Positions 38,225 through 46,321 of a DNA stretch of 64,000 nt are shown piece after piece. Numbering within the stretch: the first letter of the stretch is position 1; each line of letters opens with the position of its first letter. Source of the stretch: Lysobacterales bacterium. Its GTDB lineage: Bacteria > Pseudomonadota > Gammaproteobacteria > Xanthomonadales > SZUA-5. Location: positions 136,197 through 200,196 of the forward strand of contig JALHMH010000004.1 in the NCBI GenBank assembly GCA_022844165.1. The letters are read 5' to 3'. The notes under the pieces were generated by a model, which did not search any database, was not told where the DNA came from, and was given only the letters and a program-made list of their open reading frames with translations. Both the position numbers and the translations under genes were made by a program.

Positions 38225-38791
38225 ATGGGTCTGTTTAGTTTTGTGGCGTCCGCTGGCGCCAAGCTGTTCGGCGGCAAGAAGCCGTCGGAAATCCCCAATT
38301 TGAGTGCACTGGTTCGCGAACATGTGCGCAAGGTGGGTCTGCCGGTAGATCACGTGCACTATTGGTTCGAAAAGGAAGTTTTGGTTGCCGCCGGCTGGGT
38401 GAAGGACAAGGCGACAAAAGAGAAGCTCATCGTCGCCGTTGGCAATGTCGAAGGCGTCGATCAAGTAGAAGATCGACTTGTCGTTGGTGCGCCGCCAAAG
38501 TTCGATACGCCCGCCCCAGCAGCCACGCCGAGTCCGGCGGCCACCCCGATCATTGCCGAGGCCCCGATCCCGGTGGAAGCTCTGCCCACCAGGGAAGACG
38601 CGGAGAAGGACGCATTCGAGAGCCGTACGCATGTGGTTGAAAAAGGTGACACGCTGTCGAAGATCGCGAAAGAGGTCTATGGCAATGCCAACAAGTACAT
38701 GGTGATCTTCGAGGCCAACAAACCGATGTTGGCCGATCCGGACAAGATCTACCCAGGCCAGGTCTTGCGGATTCCGCCGCTCGAAAAATGA
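38225..38791 (+). CDS. kbp: BON-LysM protein, Kbp (YgaU)-like K+-binding protein
   Basis: 188 residues with a strong AAGGAG site upstream. N-terminal MGLFSFVASAGAKLFG, a BON domain (about 28-95: VGLPVDHVHYWFEKEVLVAAG, VAVGNVEGVDQVEDRL), a Pro/Ala linker (96-130) and a C-terminal LysM domain (about 138-186: HVVEKGDTLSKIAKEVYGN). E. coli Kbp is a cytoplasmic K+ sensor-like protein needed for growth in high K+. The linker is longer than in E. coli. It overlaps the downstream hydrolase by 4 bases. A truncated copy of residues 55-155 lies at 48264-48565. Confidence 0.9.
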   Translation: MGLFSFVASAGAKLFGGKKPSEIPNLSALVREHVRKVGLPVDHVHYWFEKEVLVAAGWVKDKATKEKLIVAVGNVEGVDQVEDRLVVGAPPKFDTPAPAATPSPAATPIIAEAPIPVEALPTREDAEKDAFESRTHVVEKGDTLSKIAKEVYGNANKYMVIFEANKPMLADPDKIYPGQVLRIPPLEK

Positions 38792-39390
38792 GCGTCATCA
38801 CCATTGATGGTCCGTCGGGTGCGCTGGAAGGCGTGCTCGGTGGTGCCTCTGAGCCGACGCGGATCGCGGTTATCTGCCATCCGCACCCACTGCACGGTGG
38901 GACGATGAGCAATAAAGTCGTGACCATGCTGGAGCGCACGCTGGCGCAGATGCAGTGCGCCACCTTGCGCTTCAATTTTCGCGGCGTGGGGGCTTCGGCT
39001 GGCCAATTCGATGAAGGGCGCGGTGAGCAGGATGATCTGGCCGCTGCCGTCGCTTTTCTGCGCGCGCGGATGCCCAACTTACCCTTGTGGCTCGCGGGGT
39101 TTTCTTTTGGCGCCTTTGTCAGCGCAGCACAGGCCGATGCGCTGAACGCGCAGTGCCTGATCAGCGTTGCGCCCCCGGTTGCGCGGTTTGGACTGGCATT
39201 CCCCACGCGGCCTCGCGCGCGCTGGATTGTTGCGCAGGGCGACGCCGACGAAGTGATATCTGCGACCGACGTCTTCGCTTTTTTCGAGGGCATCAATCCG
39301 CCGGTTGAGATGCTCAGGTTCGCCGGCGCCGGTCACTTTTTTCACGGTCGATTGGTCGAACTGCGCGATCGGTTGCTGACCTTGCTCTGA
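38788..39390 (+). CDS. Alpha/beta hydrolase
   Basis: 200 residues with the fold typical of the short CocE/YtfL-like hydrolases: HPHPLHGGTMSNKVV (oxyanion region), RFNFRGVGASAG, nucleophile Ser in AGFSFGAFVS (about Ser113), Asp in AQGDADEVI and His in GAGHFFHGRL. Substrate unknown. Co-transcribed with kbp. Confidence 0.85.
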   Translation: MSVITIDGPSGALEGVLGGASEPTRIAVICHPHPLHGGTMSNKVVTMLERTLAQMQCATLRFNFRGVGASAGQFDEGRGEQDDLAAAVAFLRARMPNLPLWLAGFSFGAFVSAAQADALNAQCLISVAPPVARFGLAFPTRPRARWIVAQGDADEVISATDVFAFFEGINPPVEMLRFAGAGHFFHGRLVELRDRLLTLL

Positions 39391-39423
39391 GCGTATCGTG
39401 GTTGAGTGCTTCACGGGGAATGT

Positions 39424-39452
39424 GCCGACCCGGTGGAAACCACCGGATCGGC
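39424..39452. terminator. Strong hairpin, probable bidirectional terminator
   Basis: Arms 39424-39436 and 39440-39452 (GCCGACCCGGTGG / CCACCGGATCGGC) pair over 13 bases with one mismatch around an AAA loop. A second hairpin follows at about 39477-39500 (AGCTTCC / GGAAGCT). They lie between the convergent hydrolase and csbD genes. No long T-run follows, so Rho-independent strength is uncertain. Confidence 0.55.
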
Positions 39453-39518
39453 CACTTCGACGACACATGTGCGAGCAAGCTTCCCTTGTTCGAAGGAAGC
39501 TGCATGGCTGGAGACGGG

Positions 39519-39725
39519 TCAGACCGACTTTTGAGTGAGTTCGAACGCAGCCAGCTGTCGTTCTGCTTCGTCTTTGCTGATGCCGTAGGCTTCCTGAATC
39601 CGCCCAGCTAATTCGACTCGACGTCCGTCGATGACTTCTAATTGGTCGTCGGTCAGCTTGCCCCACTGTGCTTTGACCTGGCCGCGAAATTGTTTCCAGT
39701 TGCCTTTGGCGATATCCCAGTTCAC
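39519..39725 (-). CDS. CsbD-family stress protein
   Basis: 68 residues from a GTG at 39725, chosen because AGGAG lies 6 bases upstream and the family start NWDIAKGNWKQFRGQVK follows at once. CsbD domain: QWGKLTDDQLEVIDGRR and AYGISKDEAERQL. CsbD proteins accumulate under general stress; the mechanism is unknown. It is last in a minus-strand string yqjD-yqjE-yqjK-csbD. Confidence 0.9.
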   Translation of the reverse strand: MNWDIAKGNWKQFRGQVKAQWGKLTDDQLEVIDGRRVELAGRIQEAYGISKDEAERQLAAFELTQKSV

Positions 39726-39829
39726 ATTCTTCTCCTGATTGGAGGCCTCAGCATGTGCCACCCATTGAGTTGCGTCTGTTCGGTTGCGCACCAGAGCCAG
39801 AGTTCGCGGATTGGATCGCGGGTCGCAGA

Positions 39830-40210
39830 TCATCTGCCGTTGCGAACAGGTGTTGCGGTATTTGACGTCCGATCCGGGGGCGGTTCGCAACGATCCACTT
39901 GAGGTCGGGTTGACGCCTCAATGCGTGACCCGCGCATCCTGTCGACCACGGTGAGAACTGCATATCCAGTCACCCAGGCGCGCTCGAGCCATCGACGGGG
40001 ACGCCCAATGGGAAGCACCGCGATCACGCCGGCACTCGCCAGCAGCCAGAGCGGATGGCGCCACAATGCTGGCAATGTTGACGCTTTCGCGATCGCCGTC
40101 AGTGGGCGCTGCCAAGGCCGAATACACGCGACGATGATCAAGCGATGAGCAGCGTCTGCGGTTAACAGCTGGCGACGGCGATCTGCGATTCGCTGCAGGC
40201 GACCCGTCAT
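39830..40210 (-). CDS. YqjK-like small protein
   Basis: 126 residues, basic, starting MTGRLQRIADRRRQLLTAD, the YqjK-like opening. A hydrophobic patch occurs at about residues 47-67 (ALWRHPLWLLASAGVIAVL). The C-terminal 40 residues are unconserved-looking. The ATG overlaps the yqjE stop (ATGA). Assignment relies on context and the N-terminal motif. Confidence 0.65.
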   Translation of the reverse strand: MTGRLQRIADRRRQLLTADAAHRLIIVACIRPWQRPLTAIAKASTLPALWRHPLWLLASAGVIAVLPIGRPRRWLERAWVTGYAVLTVVDRMRGSRIEASTRPQVDRCEPPPDRTSNTATPVRNGR

Positions 40211-40593
40211 CGTGGGCTCCTGGTGCGGCGATCTTTTTCCAGCGTAGATAAACTCGTCGAGAAAATGCTCGGCATCTGCTGCGCACGGCGAAGTACCAGG
40301 GCGCAGGCAAGAAAACCGACCAGCAGTAAAGCAGCTGCGATCGCAACAACGAGCGCGAGCCGGCGTTCGTCGGGGATCGCCATCAACAACGCAATCACAG
40401 AGAGTACGCCGCCAATGCCAATCGCAACCATGGCACCGAGCGCAATGAACAGCATGGAAGTCAACCGAACCCGACTCTCATCGAGATCGAGAGACAACAG
40501 TTCCAGGCGGGTGCACGCAACTGCGTGCACCGATTCGGCCAGCATCGTCAAAGATGCCAGGAGACCTTGAGACGAAGGCGCCCGGGCCGACAT
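40207..40593 (-). CDS. yqjE: YqjE/DUF1469-type membrane protein
   Basis: 128 residues: an amphipathic N-terminus (LTMLAESVHAVACTRLELLSLDLDESRVR), two membrane segments at about 48-70 and 78-102, and a basic tail. This matches the phage-holin-like YqjE family, found between YqjD and YqjK. Starts 3 bases after the yqjD stop. Function unknown; linked to membrane stress in stationary phase. Confidence 0.85.
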   Translation of the reverse strand: MSARAPSSQGLLASLTMLAESVHAVACTRLELLSLDLDESRVRLTSMLFIALGAMVAIGIGGVLSVIALLMAIPDERRLALVVAIAAALLLVGFLACALVLRRAQQMPSIFSTSLSTLEKDRRTRSPR

Positions 40594-40596
40594 GGT

Positions 40597-40944
40597 TCAG
40601 CGCCTCGCGAGCATCGCGCCGACCAGCAGGCCGGCAATACTGGCTGCCCCAACCGCGGCCCAGGAGTGGGCGTGGACATAAGTATCGGTTGCAACAGCAG
40701 CGTCGCGCGCACGGATGCCGAGCTTCTCGCGAGCCACGTCGACATGTTCCTTGAGCGACCGCAGCGATTCCCGGACACTTGCTTGAATATCGCTGAGCTT
40801 CTCGCTGCCGACATCGGTTGCGGTCTTCAGAACGATCTCAGCATCGGTCAGTACTTGCTTGAGTTCGGACATCAAGTCGTCGCCGACGGGCACATCTGTT
40901 GCTCGGACGGCTTCTGATGGGTTGAGTGAATTGGGCATACGCAT
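40597..40944 (-). CDS. yqjD: YqjD/ElaB (DUF883) ribosome-associated membrane protein
   Basis: 115 residues from ATG 40944 with TGGAG upstream. Long amphipathic helix (MSELKQVLTDAEIVLK, LSDIQASVRESLRSLKEHV) then one C-terminal membrane segment WAAVGAASIAGLLVGAMLARR. The family tethers inactive ribosomes to the membrane in stationary phase in E. coli. First gene of the yqjDEK-csbD string. Confidence 0.9.
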   Translation of the reverse strand: MRMPNSLNPSEAVRATDVPVGDDLMSELKQVLTDAEIVLKTATDVGSEKLSDIQASVRESLRSLKEHVDVAREKLGIRARDAAVATDTYVHAHSWAAVGAASIAGLLVGAMLARR

Positions 40945-41070
40945 GGTGATTCTCCAAGATAGAAATTTCGTGATGGCAGCCCGGCACACCGCTGCGCGCG
41001 GAAGTGCCTGGCGATGGCATGGGTCCGAATCGTCTGCACCCGGACACCGACTGTTGTTCGAGGGGCAAGG

Positions 41071-41724
41071 CTAGGTGCGATTGGCGAATCTCAGTCCTGC
41101 GCCGATCAACAGGGCGCCGATGCCGAGCACAGCAAACCAGGGCAACACGCCGGCGGTGTTCGGCAAACGCAGAGCGGACGGCGAAAGCACCGGCGCAGCT
41201 TGCGCCAATTGCGGTGGTTCTGCGGGTGCTTCATAGCGGACAATGCGCCCATACGACTCTGGCGGCGTTCCGACTTCGGTCGTCAATGCGGCTGCGCCCT
41301 CAGGGACGTATAAATTGATGCGTTGGCCCCCGCGGAGTGCTGTGAACGGGTACTTGCGGCCATCCAGCGTTACCTGTTGGCCAGGATTGTTGAGCACCGT
41401 GTAACGGCCCATCGACCGACCGCCGGGGCTGACGAAGTCGGCGACTACCGAACCGTCGCGATCCAGTCGTATGAAGTCTGCTTCGAAGCGTGCCCATTTG
41501 TTGCCGTTGTTATTGATGACTTCGAAACAGGCGTCGGGGATGCGCGGGTACTGTTCGATCAGTTCCAGATTCCAGGCCATGTCGACCTGCCCGCAGCTCA
41601 GAGTGCGCGTATGAGTCGGCTCGAGGTCTTTGGTGTCCATGCCCTGTGCGAAAGCGAAGTTGGTAAACGCGAGACTGAGAATCAATGGCGTAATGCGCGA
41701 ATTGTGAGTCTTCAACGATTTCAT
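41071..41724 (-). CDS. Secreted sortase substrate with LPNTA sorting signal
   Basis: 217 residues from ATG 41724 with AAGGAG upstream. Signal peptide to about residue 26 (SLAFTNFAFAQ), a two-Cys domain (Cys44, Cys66), a beta-rich region with RYTVLNNPGQQVTLDGRKY, then a C-terminal sorting signal: LPNTA at 187-191, hydrophobic segment 194-210 and basic tail RFANRT. This is the tripartite signal recognised by sortases. A sortase gene lies upstream in the same direction. The molecule to which it is attached is unknown. Confidence 0.85.
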   Translation of the reverse strand: MKSLKTHNSRITPLILSLAFTNFAFAQGMDTKDLEPTHTRTLSCGQVDMAWNLELIEQYPRIPDACFEVINNNGNKWARFEADFIRLDRDGSVVADFVSPGGRSMGRYTVLNNPGQQVTLDGRKYPFTALRGGQRINLYVPEGAAALTTEVGTPPESYGRIVRYEAPAEPPQLAQAAPVLSPSALRLPNTAGVLPWFAVLGIGALLIGAGLRFANRT

Positions 41725-41932
41725 TGTGATGCTCCTTGTTGAGCCTGAACGGTGGGGATTTAACCCCTTGTGGAACCACTTGTGCGCGAGAACGGTGCGG
41801 GCTCGGCCCTGCGCTTTACGACACACTCGCCGCCCTGGTTGCCAATGGGCAGCAACGGTGACTTCCGCGGCGATCTCGATCGAGCCGGGAAGACGGTTAA
41901 CGATCGGGCAGCTCCTCTGCAACACACCCCGG

Positions 41933-42640
41933 TTAGTTGGGATCTTGATTCGCGACCAGCGCGCGAACGATGTAGCGCTTTGGCGCTTGACCGGCGAACC
42001 AGAACGGATAACACGTGATCAACGTCAATGCGGCGTGGTCTGTTGCTTGCAGCGGCGAAACGTCATCGGGGTCGACGATCGACACCGATGCGATTCGGTA
42101 GTGCACATGGCTGGCCATGCTTTCAAACTCGATCCAATCGCCGATCTTGACCCGGCTCAGTGCTCGGAAGTAGCCGTCGCGATGCGCGGCGATAGCGATG
42201 TTCCCAATTTCCTCATGCATACCGTCGGTCGTTACCAGACTCGCGCCACGGTTGAGGTTCCGTTCGCTCAGAGTGGCATACACCGGTACTTCTAATTCGA
42301 TACGTGGAATCCGCAGCAAAGCAATTGGCAGGGCGGAGTCGCTCGCGGAGCTGTCGGCGTACGAGCGGATTCGGCTGGCTGACCAGTCAGTTTGGTTGAC
42401 TTCAGCTGGTGCCGCGTCGGACGCCAGGATGGGTATGAGCGCGCTCAATGGTGGGTTGCGCGGTGCAACAGCGTTCTGATCCGCAGCGTTGGCATACGCC
42501 TTGTTCTTCGCAAATGCTGTCATTGCCCGTTGGCGCTCCACCTCGCCGGAAAGGCGACCTCCGGCGTAAGTCAGTAGCAGGGCGACACCGATGATCCAGG
42601 AGGCCTTTTCAGCCTGCCGCACGAGTGAGTGGGCGCGCAT
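41933..42640 (-). CDS. Class D-like sortase of a Gram-negative bacterium
   Basis: 235 residues with a membrane anchor at about 13-29 and a sortase domain. Catalytic His153 (IAIAAHRDGYF), Cys210 (TLITCYPFWF) and Arg222 (KRYIVRA). The CYPFxFxGxAPxRxIVRA pattern resembles class D sortases. It would cleave the LPNTA signal of the adjacent gene and transpeptidate it to an unknown amine in the envelope. It begins 3 bases after the stop of an entericidin-like gene; the substrate lies 208 bases downstream. Confidence 0.93.
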   Translation of the reverse strand: MRAHSLVRQAEKASWIIGVALLLTYAGGRLSGEVERQRAMTAFAKNKAYANAADQNAVAPRNPPLSALIPILASDAAPAEVNQTDWSASRIRSYADSSASDSALPIALLRIPRIELEVPVYATLSERNLNRGASLVTTDGMHEEIGNIAIAAHRDGYFRALSRVKIGDWIEFESMASHVHYRIASVSIVDPDDVSPLQATDHAALTLITCYPFWFAGQAPKRYIVRALVANQDPN

Positions 42641-42643
42641 GTG

Positions 42644-42823
42644 TCAGTGCCCGATCGCCGGTGTCAGGTCGTTTTCGCTTTGCGGAGAGCTTTGGGCGTC
42701 AGCCTCCTCCTCAATCCTCTCGCCAACCTTCTGCGTGTCTTTGCCGACCCCCCGGATCGTATTGCATCCGGCGAAGAGGTTGGCGATCACTAACAACGCA
42801 ATGACACGAATGATCGTCGACAT
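42644..42823 (-). CDS. Entericidin-like small lipoprotein
   Basis: 59-residue lipoprotein: MSTIIRVIALLVIANLFAGC with lipobox FAGC (Cys20), then NTIRGVGKDTQKVGERI, the entericidin EcnA/EcnB signature, and an acidic tail. Entericidins are stress-induced bacteriolytic or membrane-perturbing lipoproteins. A GGGAGA site precedes the ATG. It is 3 bases from the sortase gene, so the two are probably one operon. Confidence 0.85.
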   Translation of the reverse strand: MSTIIRVIALLVIANLFAGCNTIRGVGKDTQKVGERIEEEADAQSSPQSENDLTPAIGH

Positions 42824-43383
42824 GTCGAATCTCCCAATGCCTGGTCGGGCACGAGTGCCCTGCGAATCTGGGCGTCGGCAGGGGTGTCTACGGTCCTTGG
42901 CCGACGCTGGTTTGGTGTTTCACAAGAGTGTCCGTTGTTTTCTCGTGTCTCGCGGCTTTCCGGCACTGCGCGTTGCAGCCATCGCATCGCTATGGCTTCT
43001 GGTTGTACCTGATCTGCGACGAGATCCATCGGAAACATGGGTCCATCTCTGTAAGCGCTACGTTAGTCGCGCTCTAAGGGGGCGTCTGTTCGCTGACGAA
43101 CCATGGCGTGGCCGGCGATCGACTTCGTCATGAGTGGTTCGAGTGGTTGGTCGCGCGCCGATCGAATCTGCCCGACTTCTGTGCCGGTGCGGCCGTCAAA
43201 GCCAACGGTCACAGCGCTTTTCGGAGCGCTACGAACGCGTGGTATTGGTGTTCGGGTTTGCGACCGCTCATAGTGGCGTGGCGCACAGACCACCTAAACG
43301 AAGGCAGGGCAGCCTGTAGTGGCTATGCAGTCGAATCCAATCACTCGGCAGCACGGTACCCCTGGCAACGAAGGAGAAACTTC
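42824..43383. other. Intergenic stretch without recognised gene
   Basis: 560 bases between divergent entericidin and csbD genes. Frames present here have no homology-like features or sensible starts. The stretch must carry both promoters; a clear AAGGAG ribosome binding site precedes the csbD ATG at 43384. No terminator, tRNA or repeat copy was seen. Confidence 0.5.
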
Positions 43384-43581
43384 ATGATGAATTGGGATAC
43401 GGCACACAATGATTCAGCGCTGAAAGGCAAGCTCAAGACTCAATGGAGCAAGCTTTCCGACGTGCAGCTCGACTCGATCAAAGGCAAACGCCCGGCACTT
43501 CTGAGCACCATCCAAAGCGCGTACGGCGTGAGCAGCGACGAAGCCGAGAAGCAGGTCGCAAGCTTCGAGAAGCTCCACTGA
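43384..43581 (+). CDS. CsbD-family stress protein (second copy)
   Basis: 65 residues with AAGGAG upstream; starts MMNWDTAHNDSALKGK (an ATG also at 43387). The domain WSKLSDVQLDSIKGKR and AYGVSSDEAEKQV matches the CsbD family and the gene at 39519-39725, but the two share only the pattern, not close identity. The pair brackets the sortase/YqjDEK region in opposite orientations. Confidence 0.88.
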   Translation: MMNWDTAHNDSALKGKLKTQWSKLSDVQLDSIKGKRPALLSTIQSAYGVSSDEAEKQVASFEKLH

Positions 43582-43684
43582 TCGGGTCATGACCTTGCTC
43601 ATCGCAAACGCCGTGTGCAAGTCAGCCAGCCAAATCAGAGTTGTTTCATGACCATCGGAGTTTAGGCTCTCGTGGGGCAAGACA

Positions 43685-43706
43685 CGCGCCGGCACATGCC
43701 GGCGCG
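43685..43706 (+). terminator. Rho-independent-like terminator after csbD
   Basis: Perfect 10-base stem (CGCGCCGGCA / TGCCGGCGCG) with a 2-base loop, followed by CTTGGTTT. It is 104 bases past the csbD stop. The remaining 43707-44366 holds repeat copy B and no recognised gene. Confidence 0.65.
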
Positions 43707-44001
43707 CTTGGTTTGTGCCGTAGCGATCATGCATCAGCTTCGATGACTGCGATTGTTGCGTTGGCCGATCGATAACCGCCTGTGTGGCGACGATGTCTTC
43801 GATCGGATTGCCCTTCGCATTGCCAGTCTGTAGCGAAGCCCACAAGTGTGTTTCCTTGAGTCGACCCGTGGTGGCCCGACCCGCTGTGTTTCGAGCGATT
43901 CTGGCAGCGCCCGCTCAACTGGCAATAGCGCCGAAGACGGGGCCCATGAGAGGCCCGTGGGCTCTCGCCGCCAATCTTCAGTTTGTGCCCATCACCACAC
44001 A

Positions 44002-44150
44002 AGAGTCCTTGATGAAGCTGGATCTTGTCATTTGAGTCAAGGCTTTGGCTTTTGCAGCCCCTTAAGTTAAGGGGCGCGCGAAGCGCGGGTTGTGGGCAAT
44101 ACGGTGTCTGGCGAAGCCAACAATGCTCGGCGGTCTGAGGCGAAGCCTCG
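44002..44150 (+). repeat. Dispersed palindromic repeat, copy B
   Basis: Same family as 9498-9675 and 47957-48122. Hairpin 1 arms 44057-44065 and 44067-44075 read GCCCCTTAA / TTAAGGGGC, so both sides changed relative to copies A and C while pairing is kept. Hairpin 2 is CGCGC-GAA-GCGCG (44075-44087). The 38-base 3' core is 44113-44150. It lies upstream of the Mla operon in direct orientation with copy C beyond the operon. Confidence 0.8.
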
Positions 44151-44366
44151 CTAGGAGCAGATGTGCGCTACCGCACCGATGACGACGGCGTTGCGGTGCA
44201 ACTTTGAGACTCCTTATCGCTCCAGGGGATCACGTGAGCCTTCGTTGTACCTGCGTAGTCGGCTACTGGGTGGCAGTTCGTCTTGAGAGTTTGCAGGACT
44301 GGCCAGCCAGGTGCGTTCGTGGCGCAAATTGCCTCGACCTCAACCGCCCGGGCGTTTGCTGGGATC

Positions 44367-45500
44367 ATGCTCCAGCAAGCCAGCATTGACGCCGCCATCT
44401 CAATGTCCGCCGATGCGCAATTGCGGCTCACCGGCGACTGGTCTGTGCGTGGTCTCAAGTCGATCGAGGCGCAGCTGGCTGCGCTGAATCCACCGTGCAG
44501 CAAGCCGCTGACCTTGAATTGCGCGGAGGTCCTGGCAATGGATACGGCCGGGGCATGGCTGCTGCAAAGCTTGCTGCTGCGGCTGCAGGCCAACAGCGTG
44601 GGCACAAAGATCGACGGCTTAAAGCCTGCGTTTGCAAAGCGACTGGAAGTCGTCGCTGCGCAGTTGGCGGCTGCGGACAGCCAAAGAGCCCCAACAACCG
44701 CGGCAATGCGACCACTCGAGCGCCTCGGGCGCAGCGCCTTTGCGGTATGGGAGGAAACCTATGCGCTGCTCAGCTTTGTCGGCGAGACGGCAAAAACGCT
44801 GCTGCAATCGGCCCTGCAGCCCGCGCGCATTCGTTGGCGCCCGATTCTGTTCAACATTCGTGAGGCCGGCTTCAACGCGCTGCCGATCGTCGGTCTTCTA
44901 TCGTTCTTGCTGGGCGTTGTCGTCGCCTACCAGGGCGCTGATCAGCTACGCCAATACGGCGCGAATATCTTCGTCGCCGATTTGGTGGGTGTGTCGATGC
45001 TGCGCGAGTTTGCGCCGTTGATCACGGCGATCATCATCGCCGGACGCTCCGGATCTGCCTACGCAGCTCAAATCGGCACCATGGCGGTCACCGAAGAGAT
45101 CGATGCGATGCGCACGCTCGGCATCGCGCCCATCGAAATGCTGGTGCTGCCCAAGCTCATCGCGATGCTCATCGCGCTGCCGTTGCTGACGGTGTTCGCC
45201 GATGTGCTGGGCATACTGGGCGGCATGCTGATGGCGCGCGAACAGCTCGACGTCGGGTACGTCGAGTTTCTCGATCGGTTGATTAAGGCAATCGTGATGA
45301 CGACGTACACCGTAGGCATCGGCAAAGCACCGGTCTTCGCGCTGATCATCGTGTTGGTGGGCTGTTTTCAGGGCTTTCGCACACGCGGCGGTGCCGACAG
45401 TGTCGGTCGTCAGACCACCCGTAGCGTCGTGCAGTCGATCTTTCTGGTCATCGTTGCCGATGCGCTGTTCTCGGTCGTGTTCAGCGCATTGGATATCTAG
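44367..45500 (+). CDS. MlaE-type ABC permease with N-terminal STAS domain
   Basis: 377 residues from ATG 44367 (MLQQASIDAAI), GGGA upstream; the frame stays open upstream to a TTG at 44283. The N-terminal STAS-like domain (about 15-95, LNCAEVLAMDTAGAWLLQSLL) is fused to the MlaE permease (about 115-377) with FNALPIVGLLSFLLGVVVAY and GSAYAAQIGTMAVTEEIDAM. It is part of an ABC system moving lipids between the membranes. In E. coli the STAS protein MlaB is separate; the fusion is common elsewhere. First gene of a four-gene operon. Confidence 0.92.
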   Translation: MLQQASIDAAISMSADAQLRLTGDWSVRGLKSIEAQLAALNPPCSKPLTLNCAEVLAMDTAGAWLLQSLLLRLQANSVGTKIDGLKPAFAKRLEVVAAQLAAADSQRAPTTAAMRPLERLGRSAFAVWEETYALLSFVGETAKTLLQSALQPARIRWRPILFNIREAGFNALPIVGLLSFLLGVVVAYQGADQLRQYGANIFVADLVGVSMLREFAPLITAIIIAGRSGSAYAAQIGTMAVTEEIDAMRTLGIAPIEMLVLPKLIAMLIALPLLTVFADVLGILGGMLMAREQLDVGYVEFLDRLIKAIVMTTYTVGIGKAPVFALIIVLVGCFQGFRTRGGADSVGRQTTRSVVQSIFLVIVADALFSVVFSALDI

Positions 45501-45502
45501 GC

Positions 45503-46321
45503 ATGGACGCCGGCGACGAGACGGTCATTGAGCTCAGCAAAGTCTCGACGCGATTTGGCGATCATGTGGTGCACCGCGAGATCGACTTGAGCGTCCGCCG
45601 TGCGGAGATATTCGCGCTGATCGGCGGCAGTGGCTCAGGCAAATCCACGCTGCTGCGCGAAATGATTCTGCTGCACCGACCGACCTCGGGCAAGATCAAA
45701 GTCCTTGGGAACGATCTGGATGCCCTGAGCGAAGCCGACGCCAGCGCGCTACGTCTACGCTGGGGCGTGATGTTCCAGCATGGCGGCCTTTTCGGCGCGC
45801 TGAATGTGCGTGAGAACGTTGGCCTGCCGTTGCGCGAGCACACCAAGCTGTCTGACGCGCTGATCGATTCGCTGGCCGAATGGAAGCTGACGATGGCCGG
45901 TCTTGGGCTGGAGGTGGGCACGCAATTTCCCAACGAGCTCAGCGGCGGAATGATGAAACGCGCATCGCTGGCGCGAGCACTGGTGCTGGATCCGGAACTG
46001 CTCTTTCTCGATGAGCCGACAGCCGGGTTAGATCCCGTGAGCGCCACAGGCGTGGACGTCTTGGTGCTGAAGCTGCGCGAGCTGTTCGGCTTGACCATTG
46101 TGATGATCACCCACGATCTGGATTTGCTGTGGCAAGTTGCCGATCGCGTTGCCGTGCTCGCCGATGGCCGCGTCGAAGCGGTCGGATCGATGGCAGACCT
46201 GGCCGCGATCGACCGCCCTGAGGTTCGTCAGTTTTTCGAGGGTGCGCGTGGCCGCGCGGCGCAGCAATCCGCAGCGCCCTCCAATCGCAATCAAGCCGGG
46301 ACATCATGGAAACCAAAGTGA
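45503..46321 (+). CDS. MlaF-type ABC ATPase
   Basis: 272 residues. Walker A GGSGSGKST, signature ELSGGMMKRASLARAL, Walker B LLFLDEPTAGLDP, switch His in MITHDLD. This is the ATPase of the MCE lipid transporter. Starts 2 bases after the permease stop and overlaps the MCE gene by 16 bases. The C-terminal 20 residues are Ala/Gln-rich and probably disordered. Confidence 0.95.
   Translation: MDAGDETVIELSKVSTRFGDHVVHREIDLSVRRAEIFALIGGSGSGKSTLLREMILLHRPTSGKIKVLGNDLDALSEADASALRLRWGVMFQHGGLFGALNVRENVGLPLREHTKLSDALIDSLAEWKLTMAGLGLEVGTQFPNELSGGMMKRASLARALVLDPELLFLDEPTAGLDPVSATGVDVLVLKLRELFGLTIVMITHDLDLLWQVADRVAVLADGRVEAVGSMADLAAIDRPEVRQFFEGARGRAAQQSAAPSNRNQAGTSWKPK

Noticed and set aside
43108-43383. 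Upstream extension of the csbD frame to 157 codons
   Set aside because: The CsbD domain begins at the ATG 43384, which has AAGGAG before it; the upstream part has no similarity to the family.
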